A stretch of 34,202 nucleotides of DNA, taken from the NCBI GenBank assembly GCA_012841305.1, contig DUVA01000258.1:1-34202 (forward strand), given 5' to 3'. The translations under genes and the position numbers were made by a program. The notes beneath the pieces are model-generated. The model saw nothing but the letters and a program-made list of their open reading frames with translations, made no database searches and was not told the origin of the DNA. This document shows, piece after piece, positions 1 to 9,633 of this stretch. This DNA is from Bacillota bacterium. GTDB taxonomy: Bacteria; Bacillota; SHA-98; UBA4971. The stretch's first letter is position 1. Every line of letters begins with the position of its first letter.

Positions 1-903
1 CCATGGCTTCCCCCGAGCTATGTCATGGCCTTCTGCAATATCGCCTGCTGCATAAACATGGCGGACACTGGTTTCCATCCTATCGTCTACGAGAATCCCC
101 GCGCCTGTCTTAATGTCTGTGCCTTTTATGCATGACAGATTGGGACTCACGCCTTTCCCAACGACCACCATGTCACAGCCTATGACATCACCTGTGGAAA
201 GACGGACGCTTTCAACTCGCCCATCTCCCTCAATCGCCAGGGCATCACACTTTAGCCTTATATCCAAACCAGGCACTCGGAACATGTCAAGAGTTATCTC
301 CGCATCCTCGGGAGCAGTGATTTGAGACAACAGCCTTCCGGAAGACACCACAAGCAAGACTTCCATATTGTGCGCAAGTAAGGCCTCAACAGTCTTGATA
401 CTGACAAGGCCTCCTCCTATCACCACTGCTCGCTTGGACGTGGAAGTCGCCTCCCGGATCTTCTTCCCGTCCTCCATAGTCCTTAAGTAGTACACACCCG
501 GAAGTTCAACACCTGGGATATCCGGAACCTCGGGACTACTGCCCATTGCAAGCAACAGTGAATCATATGCCAGGCGCCGTCCGCCTTGAAGTTCAACCGC
601 TCTTTGGACAGTGTCGATGCGTGTAGCCCCCACGCCCAACACACACCTGGCCTTATTTTTTTCGTAGAAATCTTCCTCCACGAGGAAGACATCGCGAGAC
701 TTGATTCTCGCGCCTATCCAGTAAGTCAAGAGGACTTTTGAATAATACCTCTCAACCTCAGGAGATACGATTACTGCCCCGCCATCGGGGTCTACCTCTC
801 TTATGGCACGGAGGGCGCTGATTCCCGCAGGGCCGTTCCCCAAAATTACATACTTGCCAAAATCAGAGTCTACCGCGCCTTCTTCGAACGCCTTATCAAC
901 CAA
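1..903 (-). CDS. FAD/NAD(P)-dependent oxidoreductase of the aldehyde oxidoreductase operon (partial, AorC-like)
   Basis: The open frame on the minus strand runs off the left edge, so only the first 301 codons are visible; the family is usually about 390-420 residues. I start it at TTG 903, eight bases after GGAGGGGG; an in-frame TTG at 909 is possible. Two dinucleotide-binding sites are visible: an N-terminal FAD loop (VILGNGPAG) and a central NAD(P) loop (VVIGGGL). The second FAD contact (VYAAGDIAEG) lies near the truncated end. This is the pyridine nucleotide-disulphide oxidoreductase fold; no redox CxxC pair is visible. It is the fourth gene of the operon, 43 bases behind the MoaD-like gene. 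In Aromatoleum an FAD subunit (AorC) passes electrons between the Aor iron-sulphur subunit and NAD, and I infer the same role. The exact acceptor is unknown. Confidence 0.85.
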   Translation of the reverse strand, partial: MVDKAFEEGAVDSDFGKYVILGNGPAGISALRAIREVDPDGGAVIVSPEVERYYSKVLLTYWIGARIKSRDVFLVEEDFYEKNKARCVLGVGATRIDTVQRAVELQGGRRLAYDSLLLAMGSSPEVPDIPGVELPGVYYLRTMEDGKKIREATSTSKRAVVIGGGLVSIKTVEALLAHNMEVLLVVSSGRLLSQITAPEDAEITLDMFRVPGLDIRLKCDALAIEGDGRVESVRLSTGDVIGCDMVVVGKGVSPNLSCIKGTDIKTGAGILVDDRMETSVRHVYAAGDIAEGHDIARGKPW

Positions 904-946
904 GGGCAATTCCCCCTCCGAAGCCTATGGCTTAAGCGAAATACAT

Positions 947-1225
947 CTACCCGCCGGCGACAGCCGAGAGAAAGCTAACAGTGTCATCGTCATCAAGTCT
1001 GGTTGCAGTCCCGGAGATGAACTCAATATTCCTTCCGTTCACAAGGATATTGATATCCTTACGAAGTTCCCCGGATTCCGTAAGCAACTCCTTCTTCAGC
1101 GGCAGGCCGAAGCGGGATACCAGCACACGGACAAGAGTCTCTATGTCAGGGGCTAAGTCAGCGGATATCTCCGCCTCGTCAACGCCTGTCGCTGTTTTCA
1201 TGAAGAAAAAGAATCTGACGCGCAC
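947..1225 (-). CDS. MoaD/ThiS-family sulfur-carrier-like protein (AorD-like)
   Basis: A 92-residue protein of the beta-grasp MoaD/ThiS type. Its last residues are SAVAGG: the C-terminal Gly-Gly is the site that MoeB/ThiF-type enzymes adenylate and turn into a thiocarboxylate to donate sulfur, here presumably to the dithiolene of the tungsten pterin cofactor. The middle contains the family-like DINILVNGRNIEF and LDDDDTVSFLSAV segments. I chose GTG 1225, because AGGAGG lies six bases upstream inside the last codons of the AOR gene and the GTG follows the AOR stop codon by one base. Longer in-frame starts would overlap the AOR gene. Such coupling implies co-translation with AOR. MoaD-like genes are common beside AOR genes; whether this one serves only this enzyme is inference. 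Confidence 0.87.
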   Translation of the reverse strand: MRVRFFFFMKTATGVDEAEISADLAPDIETLVRVLVSRFGLPLKKELLTESGELRKDINILVNGRNIEFISGTATRLDDDDTVSFLSAVAGG

Positions 1226-1226
1226 C

Positions 1227-3062
1227 TTACGCCTCCTCGCACACACACCTCGACTTGCATTTTCCGAGATTAAGCCTATCAAGGGTTTCAGGAGTCGGTT
1301 CTCCCTTATCTGACCAGCCTCGGAGAGCGTAGTACTCAGCCAACATCTCGTCAAGTTCCACTACCTGGCCCGCAGCAGGCCCTTCCGGCATCCCCTCTTC
1401 AACAAGCCGAGGCACAAGGTTGTCGTCGTCCTTTGTCAGCCCTTCCCTCATGTTGTAGAGTCGCTCCAGGTTCCATATGCGCTCACCTGCAAGGAGGGCT
1501 TTCTCTGTCGAAAACGGTATACCTGTCGCAGGCTCCAGCATGCTTGCCACATCAGGCGCACCCAAAGCGAACGTGGTAAACAAGCACATTCCCGAAGAGT
1601 CGACAAGGGCCGTTACATCCTGAAAAGCCTTGACCCAGAAGGCTTTGTTTTCCTTTGACAAGGGATCAAGCTTCTCAGGGACACCTAGCATCTCAGGGGA
1701 AATGGTGTAGCCTCTTACGTGACATCCTCCTCTGTTGGAAGTCGCATAGTTGAGGCCTATACCCTTGGACCCACGAGGATCATACGCCGGATATTCCTGC
1801 TTCTTCGTGCTCATGGAAAGCTCAGGATGGCCAAACTCTTCCGCAAGGCGGTATGACCCTTTTGCAAGCAGCTCACCTATTCCCTCTTTGTATGCAGTCT
1901 TCCGGACCGCCTCAATCAAGAGATCAGCGTCACCGAACCTCAGCGGAATATCAGTAGCGTCCTTCGGTATGTAACCTTTCTCATAGAGTTCCATGGCACA
2001 AGCAAGCGTTGACCCCATGGTGATAGGATCAATTCCAAGCTCGTTACAAATGTAGTTAGCCTTTGTAATCGCTTCTAAGTCATCAATATCACACGTTGCT
2101 CCAAAGGCCCAGATAACCTCATATTCAGGCCCTTCTCCTTTGCCTGCGTACTTCTCAGTAGTCACTGCAGTAGGCCTACCACAGGCAATCGGACAAGCAA
2201 AACATGCGCGTTTCCTTACCAGAAGTGTCTCTGACAGGGTCTCGCCGGATATCTTCTCAGCCCTGTCAAAAACCCCGGTCTGGAAGTTCCGTGTGGGGAA
2301 CGCCCCATGCTGGTTGACTACGTTCACCAAGACAGGAGTTCCGTACGTAGGCAGGCCCTGTGATGTCACAGGGTGCTCCCTGATTTTCTTGAAAGAGGCT
2401 GCCATAGCCTCTCTAAACGCTTTCATGTCAGAGATCTTAACATCGCCGGTTCCGCGCACTACAACAGCTTTTAGGTTCTTTGAACCCATAACAGCGCCGA
2501 CTCCTGAACGGCCGGCAGCTCTGCCCTTATCATTGATCACGCATGAAAACAACACCTGATTCTCGCCGGCAGGCCCTATACATGCAACTTTAGCGTCAGG
2601 ATCTGTCTCAGCCACGAGGATATCAGTAGTCTCTGACGTGTCCTTGCCCCAGACATGCTTCGCACAACGGATTTCCACTTTCCCGTTATTAACCCAGACA
2701 TAAACCGGCTCGTCTGCTTTGCCTTCGAAGATGAAAGCGTCAAAACCCGCATATTTGATTTCTGCAGGGAAATACCCGCCTGAATTGGAAGCCGCTATAT
2801 ACCCGGTAAGCGGAGACTTTGTGATAACGTTATAGCGGCCTGATGATATGGCTCCAGTCCCTGTAAGAGGCCCTGTGGCGAATATGAGTTTGTTGTCCGG
2901 GCTGAACGGATCTGTTCCAGGCTTAACCTCTTTACACAGGATCTTCGTGCCCAGGCCTCTGGCGCCTATGTACTCCTCAGCCATCTTGGGATCAAGATCT
3001 TCAACCACAACTGACTTTTTGGTCAAGTCTATCCTGGCCAGCTTTCCTATCCAACCGTACAT
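1227..3062 (-). CDS. Tungsten-containing aldehyde ferredoxin oxidoreductase, catalytic subunit
   Basis: A 611-residue protein matching the usual length of AOR (about 600-620). AOR oxidises aldehydes to carboxylic acids, or reduces acids, using a tungsten bis-pyranopterin and one [4Fe-4S] cluster. The N-terminal cofactor domain starts [13 protein letters not shown]. The cluster ligands CxxCxxxC are C287, C290 and C294 ([12 protein letters not shown]), and the fourth is C493 in DSSGMC, at nearly the same positions as in the Pyrococcus enzyme. [13 protein letters not shown] is the conserved middle segment. The ATG overlaps the stop of the ferredoxin gene by one base (TAATG) and is preceded by AGGAGGTG. 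The neighbours (four-cluster ferredoxin, MoaD-like protein, FAD subunit) point to a multi-subunit Aor complex rather than a free ferredoxin-linked AOR. The substrate cannot be read from sequence. Confidence 0.95.
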   Translation of the reverse strand: MYGWIGKLARIDLTKKSVVVEDLDPKMAEEYIGARGLGTKILCKEVKPGTDPFSPDNKLIFATGPLTGTGAISSGRYNVITKSPLTGYIAASNSGGYFPAEIKYAGFDAFIFEGKADEPVYVWVNNGKVEIRCAKHVWGKDTSETTDILVAETDPDAKVACIGPAGENQVLFSCVINDKGRAAGRSGVGAVMGSKNLKAVVVRGTGDVKISDMKAFREAMAASFKKIREHPVTSQGLPTYGTPVLVNVVNQHGAFPTRNFQTGVFDRAEKISGETLSETLLVRKRACFACPIACGRPTAVTTEKYAGKGEGPEYEVIWAFGATCDIDDLEAITKANYICNELGIDPITMGSTLACAMELYEKGYIPKDATDIPLRFGDADLLIEAVRKTAYKEGIGELLAKGSYRLAEEFGHPELSMSTKKQEYPAYDPRGSKGIGLNYATSNRGGCHVRGYTISPEMLGVPEKLDPLSKENKAFWVKAFQDVTALVDSSGMCLFTTFALGAPDVASMLEPATGIPFSTEKALLAGERIWNLERLYNMREGLTKDDDNLVPRLVEEGMPEGPAAGQVVELDEMLAEYYALRGWSDKGEPTPETLDRLNLGKCKSRCVCEEA

Positions 3063-3544
3063 TACACCTTCACCTCCTGCAAGGCTCGCTTCAGCTTGTC
3101 ACCGACGTCTCTGCGTTTGCGTACCATTGCGCTGTCCGCATCCACATACTTAATGGCATCCCACGGACAGAACATGACGCACTCAGGCTCACCTTCGCAC
3201 AGGTCGCACTTTACGACCTTGCGGTCAGCGGAACAATAAGAAATTGCTCCGAACGGGCAAGCGGCTGAGCACATTCTGCAGCCTATGCATTTGGATTCTT
3301 CAATTACTACAGCACCTGTTTCGGGGTTCTTGACTATTGCACCGGTGGGACATACGTCTTTGCAGAGAGGTTCTTCACAATGTTGGCATGTGACAGGGAA
3401 GAAGAAGTTGTCTTCGAGGAAAGTTGCTACTGTGATTCTTGCCTTAACTGGATTGATTACCCCACAATGCTTTGCTGAACAAACCAGTTCACAAATACGA
3501 CATGCGGTACACTTCTCATGCTCTACGAGCAAGAGTTTTTCCAA
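3062..3544 (-). CDS. Four-cluster 4Fe-4S ferredoxin subunit (HycB/AorA-like)
   Basis: A 160-residue polyferredoxin with four cysteine groups: CxxCxxCxxxC near residues 12-22, CxxCxxxxCxxxCP in the second block, CxxCxxCxxxCP in the third and CxxCxxxxCxxxCP in the fourth. This is the DMSO-reductase/HycB-type electron wire that would hold four [4Fe-4S] clusters. I place the start at TTG 3544, with AGGAGG nine bases upstream at 3554-3559; a longer ATG start at 3583 would put that ribosome site inside the coding region. It is the first gene of the AOR operon and overlaps the AOR start by one base. I infer that it carries electrons between the tungsten enzyme and the FAD subunit. Upstream, a 10-bp direct repeat GCCTGCAAAA occurs at 3576-3585 and 3603-3612 and could be an operator. 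No convincing promoter was found. Confidence 0.92.
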   Translation of the reverse strand: MEKLLLVEHEKCTACRICELVCSAKHCGVINPVKARITVATFLEDNFFFPVTCQHCEEPLCKDVCPTGAIVKNPETGAVVIEESKCIGCRMCSAACPFGAISYCSADRKVVKCDLCEGEPECVMFCPWDAIKYVDADSAMVRKRRDVGDKLKRALQEVKV

Positions 3545-3709
3545 GGCACCATCCCTCCTCAAATTTTCAGTTTTTGCCTGCAAAATATTTTATTCTCCAA
3601 AAGCCTGCAAAAATCCTCCTCGTCAAACCCGCCCCCCCACAACCAAATTAGACATTTCCCGGCCCGGTCTTTACTCTGTCAGTCGCGGCCTGCGATATCG
3701 TTTTTAGGT
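3545..3709. other. Upstream region of the AOR operon, no gene
   Basis: No supported gene in this stretch. It contains the 10-bp direct repeats GCCTGCAAAA at 3576 and 3603, an AT-rich block between them with a TAAAAT hexamer on the minus strand (3587-3592), and a C-tract at 3631-3639. The TAAAAT has no good -35 at 16-18 bp; the nearest TTGACG (3621-3626) is 28 bp away, so I do not call a promoter. Confidence 0.4.
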
Positions 3710-3748
3710 AAAAATTGCCCCTGGGTCGATTGTCAAACCCAGGGGCAA
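3710..3748 (-). terminator. Intrinsic terminator of hutU
   Basis: A perfect 12-bp inverted repeat (TTGCCCCTGGGT at 3715-3726 with ACCCAGGGGCAA at 3737-3748, 10-base loop). On the minus strand it is followed by a short T run (complement of 3710-3714). It lies 131 bases past the hutU stop and separates hutU from the AOR operon. Bases 3749-3879 hold nothing recognisable. Confidence 0.85.
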
Positions 3749-3879
3749 AGCTCAGTCTCTTTATATGTCTTGCAAACGTGGATCTGCTTCATTCACCACG
3801 GCCGTGCCTCAGGAAGCCAAAGGGCGTACCCGCAGGACTTATCACCGCCCCGAGTCATCACCGTCCAGGTTTATCAGCG

Positions 3880-5541
3880 TCAACGCCTACCGGCATCCAA
3901 CATAGGGATCTTAATATTCTGCTTCCTGGCAGTCTCTATAGCCTTGTCATACCCTGCATCAGCATGACGCATCACTCCGGAACCGGGATCCGTAGTGAGC
4001 ACCCTCTCCAGCCTGAAGTCTGCCTCATCACTACCGTCCGCAACTACCACCATTCCTGCATGGATTGAGTAGCCTATCCCTACGCCCCCGCCGTGATGGA
4101 CAGAGACCCAGGAAGCCCCTGACACTGCATTCAAAAGTGCATTCAAGATAGGCCAGTCAGCTATAGCATCGCTCCCGTCTTTCATCCCTTCCGTCTCCCG
4201 GTTCGGAGACGCAACTGAGCCTGTGTCAAGGTGATCGCGTCCGATTACTATGGGAGCTGATATCTCGCCGCGCCTCACCAGCTCATTAATGGCCTTTCCG
4301 AACCTTGCCCGCTCACCATACCCCAACCAGCATATTCTTGCCGGTAAACCCTGAAACTGCACCTTGTCGCGGGCATATTCAATCCACTGAGCCAGGTGCC
4401 TGTTTTCGGGAAACTCCCTTAACACAACCTCATCGGTCTTGTAGATGTCAGCAGAATCCCCGGAAAGCGCCACCCACCTGAAAGGCCCTTTGCCTTCACA
4501 GAAGAGGGGACGAATGTAAGCAGGCACAAATCCGGGATAGGAAAATGCTTCTTTGACCCCTGCGTTGTAAGCTTGCTGTCTTATGTTGTTACCATAATCG
4601 AACGCTACAGCTCCCCGACGTTTCATGGCAAGGATCGCTTCAACTTGGACTGCCATGGATTTCATGGCTCGTTCTATATATTGCTGGGGATCACTTTTTC
4701 GCAAGGCCTCAGCCTCAGCCAGAGAAAGTCCCATAGGGACATAACCACTTAAAGGATCATGGGCTGAAGTCTGGTCTGTAACCACGTCAGGAATCACCCC
4801 GCGCTTCACAAACTCAGGATGGGTCACGGCTGCATTGCCAAGCAAAGCTATGGACAGGGGTTGCTTCGCATCTTGTGCTTCCCTGGCAAGCTGTATAGCC
4901 TCATCAATACTCGTTGTCATCATATTACAATACCCGGTCTCCAGCCTTCGCCTTATACGCTCCTCATTCACCTCGACTGCAATGACAACCCCATCATTCA
5001 TGGTAACAGCCAGAGGCTGAGCTCCCCCCATCCCGCCCAGGCCTGCAGTAAGAGTCAGCTTCCCGGCAAGACTGCCTCCGTAGTGCTGTCTTGCAGCCTC
5101 AGCGAAGGTCTCATACGTCCCTTGTAAGATGCCCTGGGTGCCAATGTAGATCCAGCTCCCTGCCGTCATCTGTCCGTACATGGTAAGGCCCATCTCCTCC
5201 AGTTCCCAAAAGGTCTCCCATGTAGCCCACTTAGGGACGAGCATTGAGTTGGATATCAACACCCTTGGGGCAAGTTCGTGAGTACGAAACACGCCTACTG
5301 GTTTCCCTGACTGCACCAAAAGAGTTTCATCATTCTCCAGTTCTTTAAGGCTCCTGACTATCGCCTGAAAGGAATCCCAGTTCCGTGCTGCCTTACCCCT
5401 ACCGCCATACACAACAAGCTCACGAGGATTCTCCGCTACATCAGGATCCAGGTTATTCATAAGCATCCGCATGGCAGCTTCCTGCTGCCACCCTTTGCAT
5501 GACATTACAGAACCCCTTGGAGCCTTCACTACCTGCGACAC
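3880..5541 (-). CDS. hutU: Urocanate hydratase (urocanase)
   Basis: About 553 residues, full length for HutU (about 550-560). It hydrates urocanate to 4-imidazolone-5-propionate, the second step of histidine degradation, with tightly bound NAD+ as electrophile. The sequence follows HutU throughout: [19 protein letters not shown] near the start, [14 protein letters not shown], the glycine-rich [30 protein letters not shown] with the active-site cysteine region, then [19 protein letters not shown] and [12 protein letters not shown] use GTG 5541 because AGGGGG lies eight bases upstream; ATG 5559 is six codons longer but has no ribosome site. No hutH, hutI or hutG lies nearby, so the rest of the pathway must be elsewhere or absent. 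The ftsH terminator sits directly in front, leaving almost no room for a promoter. Confidence 0.96.
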   Translation of the reverse strand: MSQVVKAPRGSVMSCKGWQQEAAMRMLMNNLDPDVAENPRELVVYGGRGKAARNWDSFQAIVRSLKELENDETLLVQSGKPVGVFRTHELAPRVLISNSMLVPKWATWETFWELEEMGLTMYGQMTAGSWIYIGTQGILQGTYETFAEAARQHYGGSLAGKLTLTAGLGGMGGAQPLAVTMNDGVVIAVEVNEERIRRRLETGYCNMMTTSIDEAIQLAREAQDAKQPLSIALLGNAAVTHPEFVKRGVIPDVVTDQTSAHDPLSGYVPMGLSLAEAEALRKSDPQQYIERAMKSMAVQVEAILAMKRRGAVAFDYGNNIRQQAYNAGVKEAFSYPGFVPAYIRPLFCEGKGPFRWVALSGDSADIYKTDEVVLREFPENRHLAQWIEYARDKVQFQGLPARICWLGYGERARFGKAINELVRRGEISAPIVIGRDHLDTGSVASPNRETEGMKDGSDAIADWPILNALLNAVSGASWVSVHHGGGVGIGYSIHAGMVVVADGSDEADFRLERVLTTDPGSGVMRHADAGYDKAIETARKQNIKIPMLDAGRR

Positions 5542-5560
5542 ATCCTTCGCCCCCTGCATA

Positions 5561-5610
5561 TTAAATTAAAACGGGCAAGGTTTCTGTCTGCGTCAAAATC
5601 CTTGCCCGTT
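5561..5610 (-). terminator. Intrinsic terminator between ftsH and hutU (possible attenuator for hutU)
   Basis: The 11-bp arms AACGGGCAAGG (5570-5580) and CCTTGCCCGTT (5600-5610) form a perfect stem with a 19-base loop, followed on the minus strand by TTTTAATTTAA. It begins 18 bases after the ftsH stop and ends about 20 bases before the hutU start, so it can end ftsH transcription and also gate hutU. The loop reads GCAGACAG on the transcript. Confidence 0.85.
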
Positions 5611-5628
5611 CTTGAACCGCAACAACTA

Positions 5629-7593
5629 TTATGCTCCGCCGGGACTTTGTGCAAGCTTCGGCGGTCTTGAGGAGACCCTGGCTTTGCCTGGGCCGACTTG
5701 TTCTCCTGCGCCTGCTCCTTCATCTATGGAGATTGCAGCTGCAACATCGGCTGCTGCCTTCTCCGCATCTTCAGCAACCACGTCAACCCTGTCTGAGAGC
5801 ACTTCGTCGATCTCCTCTCGGTCCAGTGTCTCTCTTTCTTTCAAGGCATCAGCAAGTCTTGTCAGTTTGTCCCGATTACTTATCAAAAGACTCTTTGCCC
5901 TCTCATAGGCTTCGTCCACAATCCTGCGCACCTCACGGTCAATTAGAGCGGCTACCTCTTCGCTGTAGTCTCTGTCATGACCCAGGTCGCGTCCGAGGAA
6001 TACAGTCTCCTCGCGACGGCTTCCAAGGGACAGAGGACCTAATTCCTCGCTCATACCATACTCAGTGACCATTTTGCGGACTACCTTTGTAATCCTGCTC
6101 AAGTCGTTTTCCGCGCCGGTGGATATCTCATTGAAAGTGATTTCTTCAGCCACTCGGCCTCCTAGGGTCACCACTACGCTGTCAAGGATTTCAGACTTGG
6201 TCCTGAAAAACCTATCCTCTTCCGGAAGCATCAACGTGTACCCGCCCATTCTCCCTCGAGGAATTATCGATACTTTTTGGACAGGGTCCACATTTGGCAG
6301 CAGTTTTCCGATTAGAGCATGACCTGCCTCATGGAATGCCACTAAGTCTTTCTCTCTGTCACTCATAACCCTGCTCTTCTTCTGAGGGCCTGCTATGACC
6401 CGGTCGATAGCCTCATCACAGTCATCCATCGAAATCTTCTTGCTCCCGCGTCTTGCTGCCAGAATTGCAGCCTCGTTAAGGACGTTTTCCAGGTCAGCCC
6501 CGGTAAACCCCGGAGTCCTCTGGGCTATGACCATAAGGTCCACATCTTGCGATAGAGGCTTATTCCTTGCATGGACCTTCAAAATCGCCTCTCTGCCCTT
6601 AATATCCGGCATATCCACTACTACTTGCCGGTCAAAACGTCCCGGCCTAAGCAGCGCGGGATCAAGCACGTCAGGCCTGTTTGTTGCAGCCAGGAGTATT
6701 ATGCCGGTATTCGACTCAAACCCGTCCATCTCCACCAGGAGCTGGTTTAACGTCTGCTCCCTCTCGTCATGTCCTCCGCCAAGGCCTGCCCCACGCTGTC
6801 TCCCGACAGCATCGATTTCGTCAATAAATACGATACACGGAGCGTTTTTCTTGGCTTGCTCAAAAAGGTCTCGCACCCTGGAGGCACCTACACCCACAAA
6901 CATCTCTACGAAGTCTGAGCCGCTTATGATAAAGAACGGGACCCCTGCCTCACCTGCAACAGCCCGTCCAAGAAGGGTCTTACCCGTTCCCGGAGGCCCA
7001 ACCAAGAGGACTCCCTTGGGTATCTGAGCCCCAAGCTCCACAAACTTCCTGGGATGCTTGAGAAATTCCACAATTTCGGCAAGCTCCTCCTTAGCTTCGT
7101 CAACCCCGGCTACATCAGCAAACGTAGTTTTTCCGCGCTCCTCTATGTGCAGCCTTGCCCTGCTCTTTCCAAAAGAAAGAGCCCTATTGCCGCCGCCCTG
7201 CATCTGATTAAGAAGAAAGAACCATAATCCCACAAAGAACAGCATGGAAATAACCTGAGGCAGTATCGTATACCACCACGGCGGCGCGGGTTTTGGTTCA
7301 GCCACTACCTCAATTCCTGCAAGCATACTTGCTCTATCCTTTAGTTTATCAGTGACAAGGGATATATCCGGCACATAGGTTTCGAAATCTTCACCGCTCT
7401 TCAAGCGTCCCTGGACCTTGTCGTCACCGATTATATAAAGCTCTGTAATATTGCCGGAATCAAGGTTATCCATGAATGTACTCAGGCTGATCTTTTTTGG
7501 CGTCGCTTTCTGACCGTAGAAAGTGCTGGCGATGGATACGGTCATAAGGCCAAGCAAAAGCCATAGCCCGAGCGTTCTTAATACCTTGTTCAA
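5629..7593 (-). CDS. ftsH: ATP-dependent zinc metalloprotease FtsH
   Basis: A 654-residue membrane AAA+ protease that extracts and degrades membrane and regulatory proteins. Order of parts: first membrane segment at about residues 8-25, extracytoplasmic domain, second membrane segment at about 109-128, AAA domain with Walker A GPPGTGKT (about 199-206), Walker [13 protein letters not shown], second region of homology ending RPGRFDRQ, then the M41 protease with zinc site HEAGH (about 421-425) and a charged, variable tail. I start at TTG 7593 because GGGAGGAG ends about five bases upstream and the protein then begins [11 protein letters not shown], as other FtsH proteins do. ATG 7608 would place the ribosome site inside the gene. 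It has its own promoter at 7694-7722 and a terminator at 5561-5610, so it is probably monocistronic. Confidence 0.97.
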   Translation of the reverse strand: MNKVLRTLGLWLLLGLMTVSIASTFYGQKATPKKISLSTFMDNLDSGNITELYIIGDDKVQGRLKSGEDFETYVPDISLVTDKLKDRASMLAGIEVVAEPKPAPPWWYTILPQVISMLFFVGLWFFLLNQMQGGGNRALSFGKSRARLHIEERGKTTFADVAGVDEAKEELAEIVEFLKHPRKFVELGAQIPKGVLLVGPPGTGKTLLGRAVAGEAGVPFFIISGSDFVEMFVGVGASRVRDLFEQAKKNAPCIVFIDEIDAVGRQRGAGLGGGHDEREQTLNQLLVEMDGFESNTGIILLAATNRPDVLDPALLRPGRFDRQVVVDMPDIKGREAILKVHARNKPLSQDVDLMVIAQRTPGFTGADLENVLNEAAILAARRGSKKISMDDCDEAIDRVIAGPQKKSRVMSDREKDLVAFHEAGHALIGKLLPNVDPVQKVSIIPRGRMGGYTLMLPEEDRFFRTKSEILDSVVVTLGGRVAEEITFNEISTGAENDLSRITKVVRKMVTEYGMSEELGPLSLGSRREETVFLGRDLGHDRDYSEEVAALIDREVRRIVDEAYERAKSLLISNRDKLTRLADALKERETLDREEIDEVLSDRVDVVAEDAEKAAADVAAAISIDEGAGAGEQVGPGKARVSSRPPKLAQSPGGA

Positions 7594-7693
7594 TTGATCT
7601 CCTCCCATTAGTCACCACCTGGCATTCGGTCGCATTGGTATCTAAATCTTGAAACCTCTCTAAAGAGAGAATTAGGCAATAATTTGCATGCAC

Positions 7694-7722
7694 ATTATAA
7701 CACACGGTATTATTGATCACAA
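7694..7722 (-). promoter_or_regulatory. Sigma-A type promoter of ftsH
   Basis: On the minus strand TTGTGA (7717-7722) is separated by exactly 17 bases from a perfect TATAAT (7694-7699). The -35 overlaps the end of tilS. The leader of about 95 bases contains a small hairpin, CTCTCTAAAGAGAG near 7657-7671, of unknown role. Confidence 0.75.
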
Positions 7723-9194
7723 CTCGGATACCTGCACGTAGCCCTAAGGTGAAGGACCTTTTCGGTAGCCGGCGAAAGCTTGGCAAAATCGCTTACGCAT
7801 AGCCCAACTACCCAAAGAATCTCTGTTCCCCATGTAATAACGGGAATATTGTCCCGTATGTTCCTGGATATCTTCTTGTCTATGAAAACATCCTTGAGCT
7901 TCTTGCGCCCCTTCATGCCGAGAGGAGATAATCTATCACCGGGCCTCCTGTTCCTCACAGTGATATTCTCACCAATAAGGCCCAGATCGAAATACGCTTC
8001 ATCGTCATCAGTTGAGGATATCGCATTCAACAGGCCCGGCTTATGTTCAATATCAAATATGTCGGCTTCTATCGTGATACAAGCCTCGGGGATATCAGTT
8101 CTGCCGGGAACTTGCAGCCTATACTCAAAAAGCCGGTTTTCCTTCGGCAGGCTTGCTTGAGATTGGACGCCTTCCGCCCATTCTATGATGATTTGCTCAT
8201 AGTCGCGCCTCGCCTGAAGTCCGCCTGGCAATGAAATGCGAGACCCGGTTTTTCCTGTTCCCGCAAGTTCCAACACTTTCTCTACATGTATGAACTGAAA
8301 GTCGTCGAGTTCACCGGCCAGACTGCATACAGCCTGTCTGACAATCCTCCTCTGAATCGCTATATGCTGCCGACCTAAACCGGGTATACTGATGACTACC
8401 TTGTGAGGCAGAGTGACTTCCGCTATTTGTCCCAGTTTCTTGCGGACTTTGCGTGAAATGTAATCATCGTCATCCTCTGCCAGCTCTGCAGTGGTGCTTA
8501 GTGTCCGGACCACCCTGGGATTGTAGTCTTGCTCAAGCAAAGGAATGAGCTCATGTCTGATCCTGTTCCTAAGATAGACAGGACTTTCATTCGATGCATC
8601 TATATAGTACACAAGCTGTGCTTCATGACAATACGAGCGAATCTCAAGAGGGGTCAAGTCAATCAGAGGGCGGATTACGGTGATATCACCGGTTGAATCA
8701 AGAGGCCTTACCGCAGGTATTCCGCCAAGCCCGCTCAGCCCTGTCCCGCGGATAAGCCTAAGAAGAACAGTCTCTGCCTGATCTCCGGCGTGATGCCCCA
8801 ACGCCACTTTGGAAGCGCCTTCGTCCACGGCAGTGCGACGGTAGAAGTCATAGCGCACATCACGCGCTGCAAGTTCTATAGACACTCTCGCTTTTTCGGC
8901 ATACTCTCTTACGTCTACTGCCTCGACGGTACATCGGATGCCTAGTTTATCGGCGAGGCCTTCCACATATTCCGCCTCTTCATCAGCGGCTTCGCCTCGA
9001 AGCATATGGTTTAGGTGAGCCACGTGAAGTGATACGCCAAATTCGTCTCTGAGTACATACAAAGCATGCAAAAGAGATACTGAATCAGGCCCCCCGGAGA
9101 CACCTACCACGACTTTGTCTCCCGGAGCCAGCATGTCATAGCGTGTGATAGTCAAACTTACATTACGGATGAACCGGCCTTTTTCCGAATTCAC
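7710..9194 (-). CDS. tilS: tRNA(Ile)-lysidine synthase
   Basis: About 494 residues. TilS attaches lysine to C34 of the CAU-anticodon tRNA-Ile, using ATP, so that it reads AUA. The N-terminal PP-loop motif VVVGVSGGPDSVSLLHAL is clear near residues 23-40, followed by the HLNHMLRGEAADEE segment and GHHAGDQAETVLLRLIRG, both typical of TilS. The C-terminal part carries the TilS substrate-binding domain (RNRRPGDRLSPLGMKGRKKLKDVFIDKKI region). The open frame extends to 9332, but that extension overlaps repeat-rich leader DNA and lacks a ribosome site. GTG 9194 puts the PP-loop at the usual distance from the N-terminus, though its own ribosome site is weak. Order spoIIE-tilS-ftsH is typical of Firmicutes, but hprT, often between tilS and ftsH, is missing. 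Confidence 0.94.
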   Translation of the reverse strand: MNSEKGRFIRNVSLTITRYDMLAPGDKVVVGVSGGPDSVSLLHALYVLRDEFGVSLHVAHLNHMLRGEAADEEAEYVEGLADKLGIRCTVEAVDVREYAEKARVSIELAARDVRYDFYRRTAVDEGASKVALGHHAGDQAETVLLRLIRGTGLSGLGGIPAVRPLDSTGDITVIRPLIDLTPLEIRSYCHEAQLVYYIDASNESPVYLRNRIRHELIPLLEQDYNPRVVRTLSTTAELAEDDDDYISRKVRKKLGQIAEVTLPHKVVISIPGLGRQHIAIQRRIVRQAVCSLAGELDDFQFIHVEKVLELAGTGKTGSRISLPGGLQARRDYEQIIIEWAEGVQSQASLPKENRLFEYRLQVPGRTDIPEACITIEADIFDIEHKPGLLNAISSTDDDEAYFDLGLIGENITVRNRRPGDRLSPLGMKGRKKLKDVFIDKKISRNIRDNIPVITWGTEILWVVGLCVSDFAKLSPATEKVLHLRATCRYPSCDQ

Positions 9195-9283
9195 GCTTCT
9201 ATCCCACTCATTAGAAACGCCGGATGGGCAATCGCCACAGGTCTTCACCACTTCTTGCCGGGGAGACTCCGCCTGATAGAAAA

Positions 9284-9319
9284 GCCTGCATGAGATAGGA
9301 GTGCCTGCATGAGACAGGA
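9284..9319. repeat. Two tandem 19-bp repeats in the tilS leader
   Basis: GCCTGCATGAGATAGGA (9284-9300) and GCCTGCATGAGACAGGA (9303-9319) differ at one base and have a 19-bp period. They lie between the tilS promoter and its start. Function unknown. Confidence 0.7.
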
Positions 9320-9438
9320 AAGCCCACATCAAAGGTGAAGTCCGTACCGGATGGAGGCACCCCTATCGAACGGGCGTGTTCATAGACAATCGAATCGGAA
9401 AGCCCTACTATATGAGGAAGCCCCCGGTAGATCTTGAC

Positions 9439-9450
9439 AATATTATAGCA
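9439..9450 (-). promoter_or_regulatory. Extended -10 promoter of tilS
   Basis: On the minus strand the sequence reads TATGCTATAAT: a perfect TATAAT (9442-9447) with the TGn extension that can replace a -35. The hexamer at the -35 position, CATACT, is poor. A TTGACA lies further upstream but too far away to pair with it. The leader to the GTG start would be about 240 bases, unusually long for tilS. Confidence 0.5.
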
Positions 9451-9540
9451 TAGGATTGAATCTAAGTATGAGTTCATTATTCTGTCAAGGTAACCCGCTT
9501 GGGGCGCCGTCCCCTTAGTGCAACACCGGCCTCAGAAAAC

Positions 9541-9585
9541 GTACATACCTTGCGGGGCCACCCTGCACGGTACGTACACTTTTTT
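9541..9585. terminator. Long hairpin downstream of spoIIE, probable bidirectional terminator
   Basis: GTACATACC (9541-9549) pairs with GGTACGTAC (9569-9577), and the inner GCGGGG and CCCTGC pair partly. On the plus strand it is followed by six T (9580-9585), and on the minus strand by GTTTTC. The natural client is spoIIE on the minus strand, about 150 bases away. Confidence 0.6.
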
Positions 9586-9593
9586 GAACCGGC

Positions 9594-9633
9594 GATTACT
9601 CATGGTGGAGACCGTTGAACTTCTCCAGTAACC
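9594..9633. other. Structured intergenic element between spoIIE and tilS
   Basis: A two-part stem: GATTACT (9594-9600) with AGTAACC (9627-9633, one wobble pair), and GGAGA (9607-9611) with TCTCC (9622-9626), with a one-sided CATGGT bulge and a 10-base loop. Another GGGG/CCCC hairpin lies at 9501-9514, and a GAAACTGG word on the minus strand occurs twice near 9638-9665. The 9486-9727 stretch has no supported gene and no tRNA. I do not recognise a known RNA family. Confidence 0.35.

Noticed and set aside
3587-3626. Promoter for the AOR operon (TTGACG and TAAAAT).
   Set aside because: The two hexamers are 28 bp apart, too far for a sigma-A promoter, and no -24/-12 pattern was found.
9211-9477. 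An 88-codon open frame upstream of tilS.
   Set aside because: It covers the tilS -10 element and leader repeats, has no ribosome site, and the product looks random.
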